DNA from: Halogeometricum limi
GTDB lineage: Archaea; Halobacteriota; Halobacteria; Halobacteriales; Haloferacaceae
Assembly: GCF_900115785.1 (NCBI RefSeq)
Contig: NZ_FOYS01000004.1
Span: 62,001-126,000, forward strand
DNA length: 64,000 nt
Direction: 5' to 3'
Shown piece after piece: positions 1 through 8,724 of this stretch (position 1 is its first letter; each line of letters begins with the position of its first letter). Below the pieces are notes generated by a model. It had not been told where the DNA came from, made no database searches, and saw nothing but the letters and a program-made list of their open reading frames with translations. Made by a program: the position numbers and the translations under genes.

Positions 1-1864
1 CATCTCCGACCAGGTGTCGTTCACACGACCGTACGAACGCGACGGGCGAACGTTCATGGCGTTCGTTAGCCCCGTCCAACTGAAGTCCGACCGCGTGGTC
101 GTCGTGGTCGCGGACCTGAGCTACGTCGAACTGACGCTCGACACCGCCGTCGAGGGGAGTTTCGCGCAGGTGCTCACCGGCGACGGTGCGGTCCAGTTCG
201 ACGCCTCCGGAGGCGAGTACTACGGCGACTACGCCGAGGCGAACGCGACGGCGCTCACCGACGGCACCGCGGGCAACGCCGGCGTCTACGAGGAGACGTC
301 CAACGGCGTGATGGACGAACGCCACCTCGTCGCCTACGCGCCCGTCGCCGGCACCGACCTCGTGACGGTCGTTCACGCGCCCGCCGCCGCGGTGTACAGC
401 GTCGAACAGTCCGTCCTCACCAAACTCGGAGCGCTCCTCCTCGCCGTCGGCGGCGGCTTCGTCGCCCTCGGCGGCATCATCCACGGCACGACCGTCTCCC
501 CGCTTTCCACGCTCGCGGGCCGCGTCGAACGCCTCCGCGACGGTGACCTCGACGTGTCGCTCCCCGGCGGTCGAACCGACGAGTTCGGCTCCGTCGTCGA
601 CGGCGTCGACGCCCTCCGCGACGACCTGCAGTCTCAGCGCGCGGACGCCCGCCGCTACAGCGACGTGATGAGCGAAGCGGCGGACGGCGACCTGACGGTC
701 CGCATGGACCGCGACTCCGACTCCGACGACATGGTGACTATCGCCACCGCGTTCAACGAGATGGTCGAGGAGCTAGAGACCACCCTCGTCGCCGTCACGG
801 CGTTCGGCGAGACGGTGGCCGAGCGCAGTTCGGGCGTCGCCGACGGCGCGGCCGAGGTGAGCATCGCGAGCGACGAGATAGCCCGGTCGGTCGAGCAGAT
901 ATCCGCCGGGGCGGGCGACCAGGCCGACCACCTCGCCGACCTCTCCGGCGAGATGGGCGACCTCTCGGCGTCCGTACAGGAGGTGTCGGCGACGACGGAC
1001 GACCTCGCGTCCGGGGCCGCCGCCGTCGCAGAGAAGGCGGACGACGGTCGCGAAGCGGCGAACGAAGCGCTCGACGGCGTCGAAGCCATCGAGGCGGAGA
1101 CGCACGAAGCGGTCGCTCTCGTGGAGGCGTTGGACGACGAGATAGCCCGCATCAGCAACGTCACCGGCGTCATCGCGGACCTCGCAGAGCAGACGAACAT
1201 CCTCGCGCTGAACGCGTCCATCGAGGCGTCGCGGGCGGGCGAGGCGGGCGCTGGCTTCGCCGTCGTCGCCGACGAGGTGAAACACCTCGCAGAGGAGACG
1301 GCGACGTACGCCGAGACCATCGAGGACCACGTGGCGACGCTGGAGACGAAGCGTGCGGACGTCGTCGCCGGCATCGAACAGATGCGCGAACAGGTGGAAC
1401 TGGGCGCGTCCGACGTGGACGAAGCGCTCTCGTCGTTCGACGAAATCGCCGCCGGAGTGAGTCAGAACAGCGCGAGCGTCGAACAGGTCGCCGCCGCGAC
1501 GGCCCAGCAAGCGAGCGCCACCGAAGAGGTGCTGTCGATGGCCGACGAACTCGCGGGCATCGGAGAGGAGACGACGGCCGAAGCCGAGAACGTCTCCGCG
1601 GCGGCCGAAGAACAGACCGCGACGCTGAGCGAAGTCTCCTCCGGCGCGAGTCGCCTCGCCGACCGTGCGGGCGAACTGACCGACCTCCTCGACGCGTTCG
1701 AGGTGTCCGCCGCGAACGCGGACGTAACAGACCTCACGGAACTCGACGCCGACACGGCCGAACTGCTCGAAGAGAACTTCGGTGACGATTCGACGGAGGC
1801 CGACCCGACGGGAGCGACCCGCTCTGTGGCCGCGCGGTCACCCGTCACCAGCGACGACGACTGA
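1..1864 (+). CDS. Methyl-accepting chemotaxis transducer (5' partial)
   Basis: Haloarchaeal transducer protein that passes a sensory signal to the CheA/CheW chemotaxis complex at the membrane. The reading frame is open to the window edge, so the start lies upstream and the GTG at 14 is probably internal. Visible order: the end of an extracytoplasmic sensor region (about residues 1-130), one transmembrane helix (about 135-158), a HAMP segment (about 160-210), a second HAMP-like segment, then the long MA signalling domain. The conserved signalling hairpin tip, with the motif [20 protein letters not shown], lies at about residues 388-410. The acidic C-terminal tail is usual for halophiles. The ligand cannot be told. 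The family call is very secure. Confidence 0.95.
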   Translation, partial: ISDQVSFTRPYERDGRTFMAFVSPVQLKSDRVVVVVADLSYVELTLDTAVEGSFAQVLTGDGAVQFDASGGEYYGDYAEANATALTDGTAGNAGVYEETSNGVMDERHLVAYAPVAGTDLVTVVHAPAAAVYSVEQSVLTKLGALLLAVGGGFVALGGIIHGTTVSPLSTLAGRVERLRDGDLDVSLPGGRTDEFGSVVDGVDALRDDLQSQRADARRYSDVMSEAADGDLTVRMDRDSDSDDMVTIATAFNEMVEELETTLVAVTAFGETVAERSSGVADGAAEVSIASDEIARSVEQISAGAGDQADHLADLSGEMGDLSASVQEVSATTDDLASGAAAVAEKADDGREAANEALDGVEAIEAETHEAVALVEALDDEIARISNVTGVIADLAEQTNILALNASIEASRAGEAGAGFAVVADEVKHLAEETATYAETIEDHVATLETKRADVVAGIEQMREQVELGASDVDEALSSFDEIAAGVSQNSASVEQVAAATAQQASATEEVLSMADELAGIGEETTAEAENVSAAAEEQTATLSEVSSGASRLADRAGELTDLLDAFEVSAANADVTDLTELDADTAELLEENFGDDSTEADPTGATRSVAARSPVTSDDD

Positions 1865-1987
1865 CGGCGATTGACGACTGAGGACGACCGACCGCGACGC
1901 GTCGGTGACCGACGACTCACCGCGCCTGACGGGGGCGAGTCGGCGTCCGACCGGCGTTCTTTTCCGTCGACTCTCGAATCCTCCTTC

Positions 1988-2503
1988 GTGTCCGAGACGA
2001 CAACCCGCGTCGAGAAGCGCCTCCGCTCCGAACATCGCGAGGTACTGGACGGACTCGTCGCCTGCGCGGACGCCGTCGTCGCCGAGTGGGCGAGTGAAAA
2101 CGGGGACTGGGACGAAGGAGACGACGAGTCGAACGAAGGAGACGACGAGTCGAACGAAGGAGACGACGAGTCGAACGAAGGAGACGACGAGTCGGCTGCG
2201 GCGTGGACGACCGACCGCGACAGCGTCGTCCCCGCCCTCGAACACGCACTGGACGCCTCCGGACTCCTCTTGCACCTCCCGAACGTCCTCGCCGACCTGG
2301 TGAGCGTGACGGGCCATCCGATGCCCGCCCCGCCCGTCGCCGCCCCGCCGTACGTCGTCGTCACGAGCGAAGGCGTCCTCCTTCGGGCGTCGCTCGACGG
2401 CGCACGACTCGTCGTGTCGCTCCGCGTTTTCGCGGTCGAACCCGACGCGGAGACGCGGTACGTGAGAAGAGACGGCGTCGCCGTCGGCGTCGAACTCCGC
2501 TGA
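1988..2503 (+). CDS. Haloarchaeal hypothetical protein with acidic 7-residue repeats
   Basis: Not recognised as a named family; it resembles conserved haloarchaeal hypothetical proteins. Residues about 43-69 carry four tandem copies of EGDDESN (the last one degenerate), encoded by 21-bp direct repeats. The C-terminal half has a compact hydrophobic core including APPYVVVTSEGVLLRASLDG. The frame is open back to a TTG at 1871, 7 nt after the transducer stop. I prefer the GTG at 1988 because the residues before it are low-complexity and the MSETTTRVEKRL start looks like a natural N-terminus. It follows the transducer on the same strand, so co-transcription is possible. No function is assigned. 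Confidence 0.7.
   Translation: MSETTTRVEKRLRSEHREVLDGLVACADAVVAEWASENGDWDEGDDESNEGDDESNEGDDESNEGDDESAAAWTTDRDSVVPALEHALDASGLLLHLPNVLADLVSVTGHPMPAPPVAAPPYVVVTSEGVLLRASLDGARLVVSLRVFAVEPDAETRYVRRDGVAVGVELR
2114..2194 (+). repeat. 21-bp tandem direct repeat (about 4 copies)
   Basis: Four head-to-tail copies of gaaggagacgacgagtcgaac (the fourth stops after 18 bases). All are in frame inside the hypothetical gene, where each copy adds EGDDESN. The copies are identical, which suggests recent slippage expansion. Confidence 0.95.
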
Positions 2504-2509
2504 CCCGGC

Positions 2510-2833
2510 CTACATCTGGTAGCGTCGTTCGTCGTCGCGTTGCGGGTACTGGTCCTGGCCGGTCATCTCCTCGTACGTCATCCCCGAGAGGTACTCGTCG
2601 TACGTCACGTCGTAGCCCTGCCGCAGGTGGAAATCGAGCGTCCCGCGGTCGACGGTGGTTTGAAACAGCAGGTGGACGGCGCGGCGGAGCAGTTCGTCGA
2701 CCTCGTCGGTTTCGAACGCCGCGGAGAGCATCGCCAGTTCGTGGCGCGTCTCGCGGTCGAGCGACACCGTCGACTCGGCGTCGATGTCGGTGTAGGCGGC
2801 CTCTACGTCGTCTGTGAGTTCGTCGAGTCCCAT
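2510..2833 (-). CDS. Small acidic haloarchaeal hypothetical protein
   Basis: A 107-residue acidic protein, not recognised by name. It has a predicted helical N-terminal part (MGLDELTDDVEAAYTDID) and a middle section ETRHELAMLSAAFETDEVDELLRRA that reads like an RHH-type or helical dimerisation segment. A tyrosine-rich C-terminus follows (YDVTYDEYLSGMTYEEM). The ATG at 2833 is used; an in-frame GTG two codons upstream (2839) is an alternative. It lies convergent to the preceding hypothetical gene with only 6 bp between their stops. Role unknown. Confidence 0.7.
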   Translation of the reverse strand: MGLDELTDDVEAAYTDIDAESTVSLDRETRHELAMLSAAFETDEVDELLRRAVHLLFQTTVDRGTLDFHLRQGYDVTYDEYLSGMTYEEMTGQDQYPQRDDERRYQM

Positions 2834-2884
2834 ACCCACGGCCGAGAACGGCGGGAGGTAAGGCTCCTGCGACTCCGCGCGGCG

Positions 2885-3541
2885 TCAGTCGTACCCGGCC
2901 AGCGACCCCCGAACGAGTTTCGCCTCCGCGCGGCGGAGGTGTTCGCCGACGGTGCTGGCCGACAGACCGAGTTCGTCCGCGAGTCGTTCGTGCGTCGTCC
3001 CGCGCGGCGCGTCGTAGTAGCCGCGTTCGACGGCGGCGCGGACGACGGTCAGTTGTCGGTCGGTCAGCGTCGCGGCCGGAAACTCGCCGCCGACGTCGAA
3101 CTCCGTCACCGACTCCACCTCGAACGCCACCCCGTCGGTGAGCGTCTCCACCGCGCGAGCGACGTCGTCCGCGGGGCCGACGAGGTTCCCGCGGACGCGA
3201 CCCCCGCGGTAGACCATCGGACGGACGACGACCAACCCGCCGCGCGTCAGCGCGTCGAAAAGCGCCGTCAGCGGCATCGTCGCGACCAGCGTGACGTGCA
3301 GCGCGAACCACGGACCGCCGGTGTGCTGGACGTCGTACGCGTGGACGTCGGGGACGCCCGCGAGTGCCGCCTCGAACCGGACGCTGTCGCCGCGGACGAC
3401 GAACAGGGCGGCGGGCCGTTCGCCCCCGAGCGTCCAGTTGACCAGACGCGTCTCGCGGACCCAGTCGCTCGCGGCCAGCAGGTCGAACAGCGGTCGTCTG
3501 AGCGCGCCCTCCGGCGACGCGCTGAATCGAACGTGTCGCAC
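2885..3541 (-). CDS. Bat-type helix-turn-helix transcriptional regulator
   Basis: Haloarchaeal regulator of the bacterio-opsin activator (Bat) type. An N-terminal sensor-like domain of about 155 residues is followed by the C-terminal HTH_10 domain: LTDRQLTVVRAAVERGYYD leads into a helix-turn-helix at ADELGLSASTVGEHLRRAE. Such proteins bind DNA; the effector and targets are unknown. I place the start at the GTG at 3541. A strong TATA-like sequence (minus strand tttatatgg, 3562-3570) overlaps the nearby ATG at 3565 and lies 25 nt upstream of 3541, the spacing of a leaderless haloarchaeal transcript. If another promoter is used, the ATG at 3565 adds eight residues. It is divergent from the FAD monooxygenase. 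Confidence 0.85.
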   Translation of the reverse strand: MRHVRFSASPEGALRRPLFDLLAASDWVRETRLVNWTLGGERPAALFVVRGDSVRFEAALAGVPDVHAYDVQHTGGPWFALHVTLVATMPLTALFDALTRGGLVVVRPMVYRGGRVRGNLVGPADDVARAVETLTDGVAFEVESVTEFDVGGEFPAATLTDRQLTVVRAAVERGYYDAPRGTTHERLADELGLSASTVGEHLRRAEAKLVRGSLAGYD

Positions 3542-3561
3542 GCCGGGAAGAGTATTTGAAT

Positions 3562-3570
3562 CCATATAAA
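3562..3570 (-). promoter_or_regulatory. TATA-like box of the bat-type regulator
   Basis: Minus-strand tttatatgg centred about 25 nt upstream of the GTG at 3541. This matches the position of haloarchaeal TATA boxes in leaderless promoters. Confidence 0.5.
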
Positions 3571-3625
3571 CACACCACGCATAGCCGGAGAAACGGCCAC
3601 TCCGCTGGGCGACCTACGCTCGGGC

Positions 3626-4963
3626 ATGGGACCAGAGACCGACGACGCGAACGGGCGGGAACGGCGCGGAACCGAGCGCGAACTGGAGACGGACGTGGTC
3701 GTCGTCGGTGCGGGTCCCGGTGGGTGCGTCCTGAGCGGCCTCCTCGCGCGGAGCGGTGTCCGGACGACGCTCCTCGAACGCCACGCGACGCTGGACCGCG
3801 AGTTCAGGGGGTTCGCCTTCCAACCGTCGGCGCTTCGCATCTTCGACCAGATGGGCGTCTTGGCCGACGTTCTCGACCTCCCGCACGAGCGGATGTCGCG
3901 GTTCGCCGTCGTCGTCTACGGACGGTCCTACACGTTCGCCGACTTCACGACGCTCGCCCCGCCGCACGACTTCGTCCTCTCTATCGAGCAGTCACCACTT
4001 CTCCGGACGCTCGTCGACGACGCTACGCGGTTCGACTGCTTCGACTTCCGCCCCGCGACGGTCGTCCGGGACCTCCTCGTCGAAGACGGCGTCGTCACCG
4101 GCGTCCGTGCGAGAGACCGCGAGACGGGCGAGAGCCTGACGGTACGGGCGCGACTCGTCGTCGGCGCGGACGGGCGGTTCTCGACGGTTCGCGAGGCGGC
4201 GGGCATCGACGCGGGACTGGTCGACACCGACTTCGAAATCGTCTGGACGAAGGTGCCGGGGTGGGCCTCCCACGACATCCAGGCCCGCATCGGCGACGAC
4301 GGCCCCCTCCTGTACTTCGGTCTCGGGTCGAACGTCCAACTCGGGTGGGTGATTCCGAAGGGAACCTATCCCGACCTCCGCGCGGCCGGCATCGAGGCGT
4401 TCCGCGACCGAATCGCCGCGGTCGACCCGCGCCTCCGACCCGCACTGGAAGACTCGCTGACCGACTTCGAGCAGTGTTCGCTCCTGGACGTGTCGCCGGG
4501 GTTCGCCCCCGAGTGGACGCGCGACGGCCTCGCTCTCCTCGGCGACGCCGCCCACGTCGCCTCACCGCTGGGAGGGCAGGGGAACGCGCTGGCGATTCAG
4601 GACGCCGCCGCCCTCCACGCCGCCGTCGTTCCGGCCCTCCGCGAGAGCGAGGGCGTCGTCGCCGAGGACGCACTCGAACCGTACGCGACCCGCCGGAGGT
4701 CCGCGGTCAGAGAGGTACTCGACGCCCAACTCGTCGGCCAACGAGTCCTCTCGCGACTCGTGGTCCGCGACGACGTACCGTCCGTGCTCCGCCGAACCGC
4801 GCTTCGGGCGGGGGCGACGCTCGCGCGTCTCCCGCCGGCCCACGCCCGAATCCGGTCGCTCCTCGCGTTCGGTCCCGACCCGGTGGACGTGACGACGGCC
4901 CTGTTCGACCCCGTCGAGACGGCCGCCCGCGACTCCCCCTCGTCGGCGAATCAGCATCCATAA
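3626..4963 (+). CDS. FAD-dependent monooxygenase (aromatic hydroxylase type)
   Basis: Flavoprotein of the PHBH/UbiH-like class that hydroxylates or epoxidises an organic substrate using NAD(P)H and oxygen. It has the N-terminal Rossmann dinucleotide fold VVVVGAGPGGCVLSGLLA (about residues 24-41) ending in an acidic residue (LLERHA). The mid-protein DG motif is at GADGRFSTVREAAG (about 181-194), and the GD motif at LLGDAAHVASPLGGQGNAL (about 302-320) contacts FAD ribityl. Length (445 aa) is normal. The haloarchaeal substrate is unknown. The start is ATG 3626, and mutY begins 25 bp after its stop, so they may be co-transcribed. Confidence 0.85.
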   Translation: MGPETDDANGRERRGTERELETDVVVVGAGPGGCVLSGLLARSGVRTTLLERHATLDREFRGFAFQPSALRIFDQMGVLADVLDLPHERMSRFAVVVYGRSYTFADFTTLAPPHDFVLSIEQSPLLRTLVDDATRFDCFDFRPATVVRDLLVEDGVVTGVRARDRETGESLTVRARLVVGADGRFSTVREAAGIDAGLVDTDFEIVWTKVPGWASHDIQARIGDDGPLLYFGLGSNVQLGWVIPKGTYPDLRAAGIEAFRDRIAAVDPRLRPALEDSLTDFEQCSLLDVSPGFAPEWTRDGLALLGDAAHVASPLGGQGNALAIQDAAALHAAVVPALRESEGVVAEDALEPYATRRRSAVREVLDAQLVGQRVLSRLVVRDDVPSVLRRTALRAGATLARLPPAHARIRSLLAFGPDPVDVTTALFDPVETAARDSPSSANQHP

Positions 4964-4988
4964 ACGCCCGCCGACCAACCGAGAGACG

Positions 4989-5939
4989 ATGACCGACGGC
5001 CACGCTTCGTCGCTCGACGACGGCGACGCCCCCGCCCTCCCGGAGGACCTCGACGCGGTTCGCGACGCCCTCGTCTCGTGGTACGAGGCGGACCACCGCG
5101 ACTTCCCGTGGCGGCGGACCGAAGACCCCTACGAGATTCTCGTGAGCGAGGTGATGAGCCAGCAGACGCAACTCGGCCGCGTCGTGAAGGCGTGGGAGGA
5201 CTTCCTCGACGAGTGGCCGACCACCGCCGACCTCGCGGCCGCAGACCGAAGCGACGTCGTCGCCTTCTGGAGTTCGCACAGTCTCGGCTACAACAACCGC
5301 GCGAAGTACCTGCACGAGGCCGCCCGACAGGTCCGAGAGGAGTACGACGGCGAGTTCCCGCAGACGCCCGACGAACTCTCCGAACTGATGGGCGTCGGCC
5401 CCTACACGGCCAACGCCGTCGCCTCGTTCGCGTTCAACAACGGGGACGCCGTGGTGGACACGAACGTCAAACGGGTTCTGCACCGCGCGTTTGACGAAAT
5501 CCATAATGCGGACGATCCGGACTACGAAACCCTCGCGAACGCCCTTATGCCGCCCGGAGAGTCACGTATGTGGAACAACGCGATTATGGAATTGGGCGGA
5601 GTGGCCTGTCAAAAGACTCCGAAGTGTGACGAGGAGGGTTGTCCGTGGCGGAAATGGTGCTACGCGTACGAGACGGGTGATTTTACTGCGCCGGACGTTC
5701 CGACGCAGCCTGAGTTCGAGGGGAGTCGACGGCAGTTTCGGGGGCGGATTGTTCGAGTGCTAAGTGAGTACGACGAACTGTCACTGGACGAACTGGGACC
5801 AAAGATTCGTGTCGACTATAATCCTGAAGGGAATCACGGCAGAGAATGGCTTCGAGAACTGCTCAGTGACCTATCCGACGATGGATTGATCCACATGAAA
5901 AATTGCGACGGCACTACTATTGCCCAACTTCGCAGGTAA
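4989..5939 (+). CDS. mutY: A/G-specific adenine glycosylase MutY (hybrid: native N-half, element-borne C-half)
   Basis: Base-excision repair glycosylase that removes A opposite 8-oxoG. The HhH-GPD core is present: EVMSQQTQ with the catalytic Glu region, helix-hairpin-helix MGVGPYTANAVASFAF, then VDTNVKRV with the catalytic Asp. A four-Cys [4Fe-4S] loop CQKTPKCDEEGCPWRKWC follows. The first 164 codons have host-like GC-rich codons. From about 5482 onward codon use turns AT-rich while the protein stays MutY. The displaced original C-terminal half lies at 31246-31707. I infer that an integrated element cut mutY at accgcgc and supplied its own 3' end, so this hybrid should be functional. Confidence 0.93.
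   Translation: MTDGHASSLDDGDAPALPEDLDAVRDALVSWYEADHRDFPWRRTEDPYEILVSEVMSQQTQLGRVVKAWEDFLDEWPTTADLAAADRSDVVAFWSSHSLGYNNRAKYLHEAARQVREEYDGEFPQTPDELSELMGVGPYTANAVASFAFNNGDAVVDTNVKRVLHRAFDEIHNADDPDYETLANALMPPGESRMWNNAIMELGGVACQKTPKCDEEGCPWRKWCYAYETGDFTAPDVPTQPEFEGSRRQFRGRIVRVLSEYDELSLDELGPKIRVDYNPEGNHGREWLRELLSDLSDDGLIHMKNCDGTTIAQLRR
5482..5488 (+). other. Left attachment core (attL) inside mutY
   Basis: The sequence accgcgc is shared with the right junction and continues imperfectly (gtttgac here, cttcgac at the right). Seven bases fit the 6-8 bp overlap cut by tyrosine recombinases. The exact crossover is inferred. Confidence 0.7.
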
Positions 5940-6064
5940 GTCAATATAGAACAAAGCCACTATTATCAACTTCTATAGCTAAGTTAGATTTCAAGGTTAG
6001 AGATTGGTACTATCGGGAATACAGTGGATTGAATATCATTTGAGCTTGATTGTAGAAACATTTT

Positions 6065-7147
6065 TTGAGGAAAACCGATAGCAGCTCAATTTTTGACGAC
6101 TCGAGAAAGTCATTTATATACACGATAGGTATCAATAATGGACTGATGAATCTCGTAAGGGATAGTCTCCAACAGGCACCTGACCCGCTAGATCACATAA
6201 AAATCAATAACATGGCGATTTCTGATCTGGCATTTGAATTGAAGAACGCTAAGTTAGAGATCCCCGAATGGCGACATTCGATATTTCTTGATGAAAATGA
6301 TCCAGACGAGTCTGTTGAGAGTGTCATTAATTACATTCTTGTCGGTAATTCGATAAATTTTCAGTTCCGGGATTACGAATCTGGAGAAAAATTCCGATCA
6401 GAATATAACGGACAGACCTGGACAGGAGCGTTTGGTATGTGGGCGTGTTTGAAGCGTGCCTGTGATAATGGAATACCCATTACGAATGGTGAATATTTGC
6501 AGTCTCTGTCACAAAGTGATGTAGAAAATATTTTCCACACATCTTCTGGACCAGATATCCCACTTCTGAATGAGAGAGTCAAAATACTTAATCAGATTGG
6601 GGAAATTCTAGTAAATAAATACGACGGCAATTTCTCATCAGTAGTGTCTGGAGCTGCAAGCTATCTCTATCATGACGGGAATGGTCTCCTTGAGATCCTG
6701 AATGAAGATTTCCCTCCATATCGAGACTGTGCTACAATAGCTACCGAACATGGTGATAGAGAAATTCACTTTCTAAAACGCTCTCAACTCGCAATAGCAG
6801 TTCTCTATGGAAGATTTCATGAGAGTAACAAATTTATGATACACGATCCAATGGAATTTACGGTGTTTTCAGATTACAACATACCCAATATCCTAAGATA
6901 TTATGACATACTGGAATACGATCGATCATTAACGGAAAAAATCGATTCTGGCGAATTTATTGAAGAATGTAGCCAGATGGAGCTCGAACTTCGTATTGCA
7001 ACGATACGTGCAGCCGATAGACTTCTCCTCAAGTTAAATGAATACCACGAAGATCAGATAACTGCTCCCCAGTTAGATTGGGAGCTATTCCAGAAACGTG
7101 ATTCGGTAGACACCAAACCTCATAAATCAATTACTACTAACTATTGA
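6065..7147 (+). CDS. Queuosine-salvage-type protein (Qng1 / DUF2419 family)
   Basis: Resembles the queuosine-5'-phosphate N-glycosylase family (DUF2419), which frees the 7-deazaguanine base queuine from its nucleotide. Family signatures: GIPIT (136-140), IPLLNERVKILNQIGEIL (about 165-182), FPPYRD (216-221), the KRSQL segment (238-242) and the FSDYNIP motif (268-274), which keeps the family's conserved Asp. The 360-aa length suits the family. Haloarchaea make archaeosine, not queuosine, so the substrate here may be another 7-deazaguanine nucleotide, perhaps one from modified DNA. That is inference from its place beside the DpdA/QueF operon. The start is TTG 6065, the first start codon after a stop at 6053; ATG 6146 is an alternative. 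Confidence 0.75.
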   Translation: MRKTDSSSIFDDSRKSFIYTIGINNGLMNLVRDSLQQAPDPLDHIKINNMAISDLAFELKNAKLEIPEWRHSIFLDENDPDESVESVINYILVGNSINFQFRDYESGEKFRSEYNGQTWTGAFGMWACLKRACDNGIPITNGEYLQSLSQSDVENIFHTSSGPDIPLLNERVKILNQIGEILVNKYDGNFSSVVSGAASYLYHDGNGLLEILNEDFPPYRDCATIATEHGDREIHFLKRSQLAIAVLYGRFHESNKFMIHDPMEFTVFSDYNIPNILRYYDILEYDRSLTEKIDSGEFIEECSQMELELRIATIRAADRLLLKLNEYHEDQITAPQLDWELFQKRDSVDTKPHKSITTNY

Positions 7148-7156
7148 GGATAATAT

Positions 7157-7166
7157 CCTATATAGG
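7157..7166 (+). promoter_or_regulatory. TATA box of the membrane-protein gene
   Basis: cctatatagg is centred 25-26 nt upstream of the ATG at 7187, consistent with a leaderless transcript that is separate from the Qng1-like gene. Confidence 0.55.
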
Positions 7167-7186
7167 AGAGGGGTTAGTACACTAGT

Positions 7187-8020
7187 ATGAGCGACGAGAG
7201 AGATAATTCAACTGAGCCCGAACCCAGTCCGGAGAATAGCATAAGCGCCCGTGAAGAATTTCTACTCCAAATGTATGATCAGCTTTGGGAAAGTGTGGAA
7301 CGTGTTGAAGGGGGAATTTGGTCATTCATCGCGGCTTTTGCAGCCATCGCAGTTTCATTTTCAGCTGGATTCCAAGGGTCGATTTCGATCTTCTACGCAG
7401 CAGTCTTCTCAATAATCATTGGATTTTGGGGAATGAACCTTTCAATTGTATCCTCTCGCTGGTTCAATAGGAATCTCATTCAAATATCAAATATAGAGAG
7501 TGAATTTTTAGAAGACAACGACTACGATAAAATTATACCAAGAGATTATGAAGAACCAGGTAATAGATTCTTTTTTCAAACATTGGACTTTTATAATTTA
7601 AATTTCTTAGCCTTCGCATCCGCCATATTTGTTATTCTTATGGCTATGTTTTCTAGTTCCTCCTCTAATGGTGTAGATGTTGTCGACCAATTACGAATAC
7701 TCATTTTAACATTGATTGGATCTGGGATTACGTACTATCATTATCAGATCTCAGACGAACATATTGAACATATGCGCCGAAATACCAAGCAAATTAAAAG
7801 ATCCAATCAGAATACTTACAATAACACGCCTTTGAGATTGGTAGTAGCCGTTTCAGTAATTTCCATTATACTACTTACAGTCTCAATCTTCGGAAATAGG
7901 ATCACATCAAACATTAGTGGGATTCAAACCATTCCAAATTTGATATGTATGTATATTCTCTCTACGATAGGAGCACTAATAATTTGCTTTGGGTTCGTGG
8001 AAATCATAGGAAAATATTGA
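7187..8020 (+). CDS. Six-helix membrane protein, possible effector
   Basis: Not recognised by name. An acidic soluble head (1-42) is followed by hydrophobic segments at about 43-62, 66-88, 138-155, 164-185, 215-235 and 250-275. These form three hairpin pairs separated by charged loops of about 50 and 30 residues. The segment MYDQLWESVERVEGGIWSF just before the first helix recalls small membrane proteins found near defence loci. It has its own TATA box at 7157, is AT-rich like the element and is convergent to the 126-aa gene. A membrane-acting effector is possible, but this is inference; only the topology is visible. Confidence 0.75.
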   Translation: MSDERDNSTEPEPSPENSISAREEFLLQMYDQLWESVERVEGGIWSFIAAFAAIAVSFSAGFQGSISIFYAAVFSIIIGFWGMNLSIVSSRWFNRNLIQISNIESEFLEDNDYDKIIPRDYEEPGNRFFFQTLDFYNLNFLAFASAIFVILMAMFSSSSSNGVDVVDQLRILILTLIGSGITYYHYQISDEHIEHMRRNTKQIKRSNQNTYNNTPLRLVVAVSVISIILLTVSIFGNRITSNISGIQTIPNLICMYILSTIGALIICFGFVEIIGKY

Positions 8021-8238
8021 TTGTTATCCACCCCACCCATAATATATGTCCAGAAATAGGGCATATCATCCACTAAAATATTAAACTTGAGGCCATATTG
8101 ATTGGAAAAATTGGATTGATTAATTGTGTATGTTATATCTTATTGAAAGACATTAACTGAGTTTTGTTTAACAAATATTGTTGTATATTTACGATATGAA
8201 CCCTACTCAAATTGAGAGAGGATAACGAGCATACGGCT

Positions 8239-8619
8239 TCAAGAACGATTGTTCTGACCTAATACCGATATTTCTACACGATGTGAGACTTTGACGTTAG
8301 AGCGACTAAATGAGAATACTTTGTACACATTATCTTCCTTGTCTTGTACCAGAGTGGTCGTGGACCGATCCTCTTTCAGCCGGAATATCCCAAAGTGAGA
8401 ATAGCCGTCGTTCGCCAGGGATCTAAGATCTTCGTGGGAACAATTATGAAGATCACCAACCTCAATGAGTTTCCCTATGTAATCGGCCACGTCATGTTCG
8501 CGGAGATAGCGTAACTGGTACCAAATTGTATCGTCTTTATCTTCTTGAGAAGCCTCGAATTCTGACAGTTGGTTCAATAATATACTGGATGAATCAATAT
8601 CATTATCGTTGTCAACCAT
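8239..8619 (-). CDS. Hypothetical protein (126 aa), element cargo
   Basis: Not recognised. It is a small, very acidic soluble protein with no membrane segment. A central part, WYQLRYLREHDVADYIGKLI, looks helical (possibly winged-helix-like), followed by a beta-rich end with FGIFRLKEDRS and VYKVFSFSRSNVKVS. It lies 105 bp downstream of the 821-aa PglZ gene on the same strand, so it could be the last gene of that operon or have its own promoter. The ATG at 8619 is the only good start. Codon use matches the AT-rich element. Confidence 0.6.
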   Translation of the reverse strand: MVDNDNDIDSSSILLNQLSEFEASQEDKDDTIWYQLRYLREHDVADYIGKLIEVGDLHNCSHEDLRSLANDGYSHFGIFRLKEDRSTTTLVQDKEDNVYKVFSFSRSNVKVSHRVEISVLGQNNRS

Positions 8620-8724
8620 CTTGCCCTATCATGGATCAGATTTGATAAGAAAGTATCGTTACAAGTGGACTGGACGAGCAATAATTCGTGATTGAGAATC
8701 CAGTCTGACGGATTCAACGAGTAG

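Noticed and set aside
2114-2194. CRISPR-like repeat
   Set aside because: Repeats are contiguous with no spacers and code in frame for an acidic peptide.
7187-8619. Toxin-antitoxin pair made of the membrane protein and the 126-aa gene
   Set aside because: They are convergent with separate promoters, not a co-transcribed pair, and no toxin motif is seen.
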